From Mycteria americana (Eukaryota > Chordata > Aves > Ciconiiformes > Ciconiidae): a DNA stretch of 64,000 nucleotides. Numbering within the stretch: the first letter of the stretch is position 1; every line of letters begins with the position of its first letter. The stretch lies in contig NC_134367.1 of assembly GCF_035582795.1 (NCBI RefSeq), positions 109,788,062 to 109,852,061 on the forward strand, given 5' to 3'. Under the pieces are notes generated by a model. That model was not told the origin of the DNA and ran no database searches. It saw only the letters and a list, made by a program, of their open reading frames with translations. The translations under genes and the position numbers were made by a program. Below, piece by piece: positions 59,271 through 64,000 of the stretch.

Positions 59271-64000
<4,730 letters not shown>

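Overview
The window is vertebrate nuclear DNA, most likely from a non-galliform bird. The evidence is compact introns with canonical GT-AG boundaries, a presenilin-2 reading frame with avian-type variants in its N-terminus and hydrophilic loop, and two solo LTRs of a type common in bird genomes. No bacterial-style operons, CRISPR arrays or phage genes are present.

Layout, left to right. (1) 63-1599: a heat-shock-factor-like locus of the HSFX/HSFY type with a recognisable DNA-binding domain but disrupted frames, so probably a pseudogene. (2) 1.7-13.9 kb: intergenic DNA with a long polypyrimidine microsatellite (2257-2503), two solo endogenous-retrovirus LTRs in the same orientation (5009-5634 and 9455-10048, the second flanked by a perfect 5-bp duplication), and one isolated exon-like ORF near 3.5 kb. 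(3) 13.9-14.8 kb: a CpG-island promoter ending in a splice donor at 14526/14527. This is the inferred first exon of PSEN2. A probable second non-coding exon lies at 15220-15290. (4) 20221-31384: the complete PSEN2 coding sequence in ten exons, which join in phase to 1377 bases (458 codons plus stop). (5) 31.4-45.8 kb: PSEN2 3' UTR (end not determinable) followed by intergenic DNA with only low-complexity and short repeats. (6) 45.9-47.4 kb: a second CpG island with a first-exon donor at 46588/46589, the inferred COQ8A promoter. (7) 46.6-59.25 kb: a long COQ8A intron 1. (8) 59253-63562: three COQ8A coding exons covering about the first 218 residues. The gene continues past the right edge.

PSEN2 and COQ8A are adjacent and both transcribed rightward, the order known for vertebrates. 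PSEN2 is the catalytic subunit of a gamma-secretase complex, and COQ8A is a mitochondrial UbiB-family protein of coenzyme Q synthesis. They do not share a pathway, and the linkage is ordinary synteny. No wholly new system was found. The points most worth a second look are a shared CCAAT-box geometry in the two promoters, a probable uORF-bearing 5' exon of PSEN2, the poly-C tract at the COQ8A coding-exon acceptor, and the HSFX-like pseudogene.
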